A program made the position numbers and the translations under genes. From Candidatus Altarchaeota archaeon (GTDB lineage Archaea > Altiarchaeota > Altiarchaeia > IMC4 > SCGC-AAA252-I15): a stretch of DNA of 6,332 bases. Within the stretch, counting starts at the first letter, position 1. Each line of letters starts with the position of its first letter. Location: positions 1 to 6,332 of the forward strand of contig JAPKXP010000152.1 of assembly GCA_026394745.1 (NCBI GenBank), in the 5' to 3' direction. The notes under the pieces are model-generated. The model ran no database searches. It saw only the letters and a program-made list of their open reading frames with translations, and had not been told where the DNA came from. Positions 4,477 through 6,332 of the stretch are shown here, in pieces.

Positions 4477-5154
4477 ATGGACGGCGGCACCGTAATCGTG
4501 ATTCCCGCTTGGAACGAGCAGGGGTGGGTTCAGAACACCATCCGTAAGGTGAACGAGGCCCTCAAGAAGTTCGACAAGACCGCTCGCATCATAGTCGTCG
4601 ACGACGGCAGCGACGACGACACCGGAAAGCAGGCTCTCGCCGAGGGCGCGGAAGTCTTGCGGATGCCCAAGCGCGTCGGCAAGGCGAACGCGGTCTACGC
4701 GGGCCTGAAGAAGGCTAGGGATTCCGGCGCCGCATCGACCGTGATTCTGGACGCTGACATACTCCAGGTTTCCGGGGCGTTCCTGAGCGAGATGATTTCA
4801 AAAACTGCGAAGGCATCAGCTGAAAAGAAGTCTCTCATGGTGATTAGCCCGTGGCTGGAATTGCGGGAGGACTTCCCGACGATTCACGAGTCTGGCATCA
4901 GGGCATTCAGCCTGCCGGGAGTACACAAAATACTGTCCTCCGACTATAAAGGCGCGGTGAAGGGCTACGGCCTCGAACTCTTCTTCGACAGGCTGTTCGC
5001 GAAGGATGAAACACAGATTGTGGAAGGAGGCCGGGACGCGTTCATAGGCAGGGAGGCCAAGTACCACGGCGACGCCAGGAAGTTCCAGCGCCTCGAGATA
5101 GACCTGACCGGAGACCTCCTGGAGAAGAGGGGGCTTCCAAAGAACAGGCACTAA
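4477..5154 (+). CDS. GT2 family glycosyltransferase (soluble, GT-A fold)
   Basis: A 225-residue glycosyltransferase from ATG 4477. It starts with the family strand V-I-V-I-P-A-W-N-E (6-14), has V-V-D-D-G-S-D (40-46) for nucleotide-sugar binding, G-K-A-N-A-V-Y-A-G (68-76), and L-D-A-D (91-94), the metal-binding DxD-like motif. G-Y-G-L-E-L (163-168) may supply the catalytic acidic residue, and R-A-F-S-L lies at 142-146. No transmembrane segment is visible, so it should be cytosolic or peripheral, perhaps building dolichyl-phosphate sugars or a nucleotide-sugar-derived product; donor and acceptor cannot be read. A longer frame opens at TTG 4432, but ATG 4477 begins just before the first strand and sits about 29 bases after a TATA-like box, so it is preferred. 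It is divergent from the flavoprotein operon. The nadA TATA box overlaps its stop codon. Confidence 0.88.
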   Translation: MDGGTVIVIPAWNEQGWVQNTIRKVNEALKKFDKTARIIVVDDGSDDDTGKQALAEGAEVLRMPKRVGKANAVYAGLKKARDSGAASTVILDADILQVSGAFLSEMISKTAKASAEKKSLMVISPWLELREDFPTIHESGIRAFSLPGVHKILSSDYKGAVKGYGLELFFDRLFAKDETQIVEGGRDAFIGREAKYHGDARKFQRLEIDLTGDLLEKRGLPKNRH

Positions 5155-5161
5155 TTTATAA
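5155..5161 (+). promoter_or_regulatory. TATA box of nadA
   Basis: TTTATAA begins directly after the GT2 stop codon and is centred 30 bases before the nadA ATG. No Shine-Dalgarno sequence lies between them, so nadA is probably transcribed on its own as a near-leaderless mRNA, with hjc behind it. Confidence 0.6.
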
Positions 5162-5187
5162 CGCTGTACCACCTATTTTCTGTTCAG

Positions 5188-6093
5188 ATGGAACTCACCG
5201 ACGAGATACTGAAGCTGAAGGCGGAGCGGAACGCGGTCATACTCGCGCACAACTACCAGCGTCCGGAGGTAATCGACATAGCAGACTACGTCGGCGACTC
5301 GCTCGGCCTTTCAAGGCAGGCCAGCGCTTCCAAGGCTAAGGTCATAGTCTTCTGCGGCGTCGACTTCATGGCGGAGACGGCGTCAATAATCAACCCGGAA
5401 AAGACCGTCCTTTTGCCTGCGGAGTGGGCGCTCTGCCCGATGGCGATGATGCTGTCGCTGCCGGAGCTGCTGAATGTCCAGAAAGAATACCCTGACGCCG
5501 AGACAGTCCTCTACATCAACACGCACGCCGACGTGAAGGCGCACGCCGACTGCATCTGCACTTCCGCGAACGCGGACAAGATAGTGAACTCTATGAAAGC
5601 GGACACGATAATATTCGGCCCAGACCGGAACCTCGCCTACTACGTCCGCAAGAGGACGAAGAAAAAGATTGTCGTCGTTCCCGAACGCGGATTGTGCCCT
5701 ACCCACCACATGATTCAACCGGACGACGTGGAGAAGGCTCGCAGGGCGCACCCGCAGGCAGAGCTTGTGGTGCATCCTGAAGTGATACCCGAGCTCCAGG
5801 ACATTGCAGACCACATCGCGTCCACCGAAGGCATGATAATGTACTGCAAGAGTTCGCCGAAGAATGAGTTCATATTGGGGACGGAGTCCGGCATAATACA
5901 CCGCATGAAAAAAGAGATGCCAGAAAAAAAGTTCTATCCTGCAAGCGACATGGCTGTCTGCAACACGATGAAGATGATCACTCTACACCACGTCCGCGAT
6001 TCACTGCGGGACATGAAGCACAAGGTTGCTGTTCCAAAGGAGACGGCCGACAAGGCGAGGAAAACGATAGAAAGGATGCTTTCAGTCAAGTAA
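5188..6093 (+). CDS. nadA: Quinolinate synthase A
   Basis: A 301-residue NadA, the usual archaeal length. The enzyme condenses iminoaspartate with dihydroxyacetone phosphate to quinolinate, the precursor of NAD. The three [4Fe-4S] ligands are present as C83 (L-C-P-M-A), C170 (G-L-C-P-T) and C258 (A-V-C-N-T), spaced as in archaeal homologues. Active-site motifs are H21-N-Y23-Q, G-V-D-F-M-A-E-T-A (57-65), Y109-I-N111-T, C-T-S-A-N-A (124-129), F-G-P-D-R-N-L (143-149), H196-P-E198 and S-T-E-G-M (212-216). The three pseudo-repeated domains appear complete. The start at 5188 lies 30 bases after a TATA box and gives a standard N-terminus. Neither an aspartate dehydrogenase/oxidase (NadB/NadX) nor NadC gene is in the window. 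hjc begins one base after the stop, so the two are probably co-transcribed, although their functions are unrelated. Confidence 0.97.
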   Translation: MELTDEILKLKAERNAVILAHNYQRPEVIDIADYVGDSLGLSRQASASKAKVIVFCGVDFMAETASIINPEKTVLLPAEWALCPMAMMLSLPELLNVQKEYPDAETVLYINTHADVKAHADCICTSANADKIVNSMKADTIIFGPDRNLAYYVRKRTKKKIVVVPERGLCPTHHMIQPDDVEKARRAHPQAELVVHPEVIPELQDIADHIASTEGMIMYCKSSPKNEFILGTESGIIHRMKKEMPEKKFYPASDMAVCNTMKMITLHHVRDSLRDMKHKVAVPKETADKARKTIERMLSVK

Positions 6094-6094
6094 A

Positions 6095-6332
6095 ATGGGC
6101 ATGGGCGCCAGATACAAAAAGGGTTCAGACTTCGAACGGTTCATCGTCAATTCGTTCTGGGAGCGCGGGTGGGTGGCGCTGCGGGCGGCGGGAAGCGGGA
6201 AGACGGACAAGCCCCTGCCCGACGTGATTGCCGTGAAGAACGGCAGGATAATCCTCATCGAGTGCAAGACCACCACGAAAGATAGGCTGAGCCTGCATAA
6301 AGCAGTCGACAACCTCATGGACTTCTCGCGGG
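6095..6332 (+). CDS. hjc: Holliday junction resolvase Hjc, N-terminal part
   Basis: The frame from ATG 6095 runs off the right edge and gives 79 residues. It contains K-K-G-S-D-F-E14-R, A-L-R-A-A-G-S34-G, P-D43-V-I-A and I-E56-C-K58-T. E, D and ExK in this order and spacing form the catalytic set of archaeal Hjc nucleases, a PD-(D/E)xK fold. Hjc cuts four-way DNA junctions symmetrically during recombination and fork repair. The family is about 120-140 residues, so roughly a third to a half lies outside the window. A second in-frame ATG at 6101 would remove two residues; neither start has a good ribosome binding site. The gene follows the nadA stop by one base, suggesting coupled expression. 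The related Hje and other archaeal resolvases cannot be fully excluded without the C-terminus. Confidence 0.9.
   Translation, partial: MGMGARYKKGSDFERFIVNSFWERGWVALRAAGSGKTDKPLPDVIAVKNGRIILIECKTTTKDRLSLHKAVDNLMDFSR

Noticed and set aside
5383..5901. A 172-codon minus-strand open frame inside nadA
   Set aside because: It is rich in His, Arg and Val as expected for a complement of nadA codons, and matches no family I know; nadA itself is complete.

Overview
This 6.3 kb window is archaeal chromosomal DNA. It carries transcription factor B, a Gar1-type H/ACA RNP protein, a CTP-dependent riboflavin kinase fused to a DNA-binding domain (RbkR type), an AMMECR1 protein, an archaeal-style quinolinate synthase and the start of a Holliday junction resolvase of the Hjc family. 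Archaeal TATA-like boxes sit 25-30 bases before several start codons, as expected for leaderless mRNAs. Packing is tight: ATGA start/stop overlaps, a tail-to-tail coding overlap, and promoters placed against neighbouring stop codons. I cannot name the species. A small-genome euryarchaeote or DPANN-type archaeon would fit, but this is inference.

Layout. Bases 1-571 (minus) hold the N-terminal part of a membrane GT-C (PMT/ArnT-like) glycosyltransferase that runs off the left edge. A roughly 100-base divergent promoter region separates it from gar1 and tfb (plus), a transcription/RNP pair that is probably one operon. Bases 1911-2063 hold no intact gene. They contain three hairpins, a degraded second copy of the tfb C-terminus, a probable terminator, and the promoter with a candidate operator for ribK/rbkR (plus, 2064-2723). 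RibK converges on, and overlaps by 26 bases, a minus-strand three-gene operon: CoaC-like flavoprotein -> class I SAM methyltransferase -> AMMECR1, each junction an ATGA overlap. From a second compact divergent promoter (4421-4476) a soluble GT2 glycosyltransferase runs on the plus strand. It is followed by nadA and, one base after the nadA stop, hjc, which is cut by the right edge.

Functional themes. RibK makes FMN, and the neighbouring flavoprotein belongs to an FMN-binding fold. NadA begins NAD synthesis. Gar1 and TFB serve RNA modification and transcription initiation. The two glycosyltransferases are in separate units and need not share a pathway.

Most notable observations: (1) a 19-codon tfb relic whose last eight residues match the intact gene exactly but with every one of those codons changed synonymously, suggesting a lost tandem TFB paralogue; (2) a perfect inverted repeat plus a direct repeat at the ribK/rbkR start, a candidate autoregulatory operator; (3) the tightly coupled flavoprotein-methyltransferase-AMMECR1 operon, whose joint function I cannot name; (4) single AT-rich boxes apparently shared by divergent genes. 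I do not see a CRISPR array, an insertion sequence, a tRNA, an rRNA or a clear novel defence-type system.
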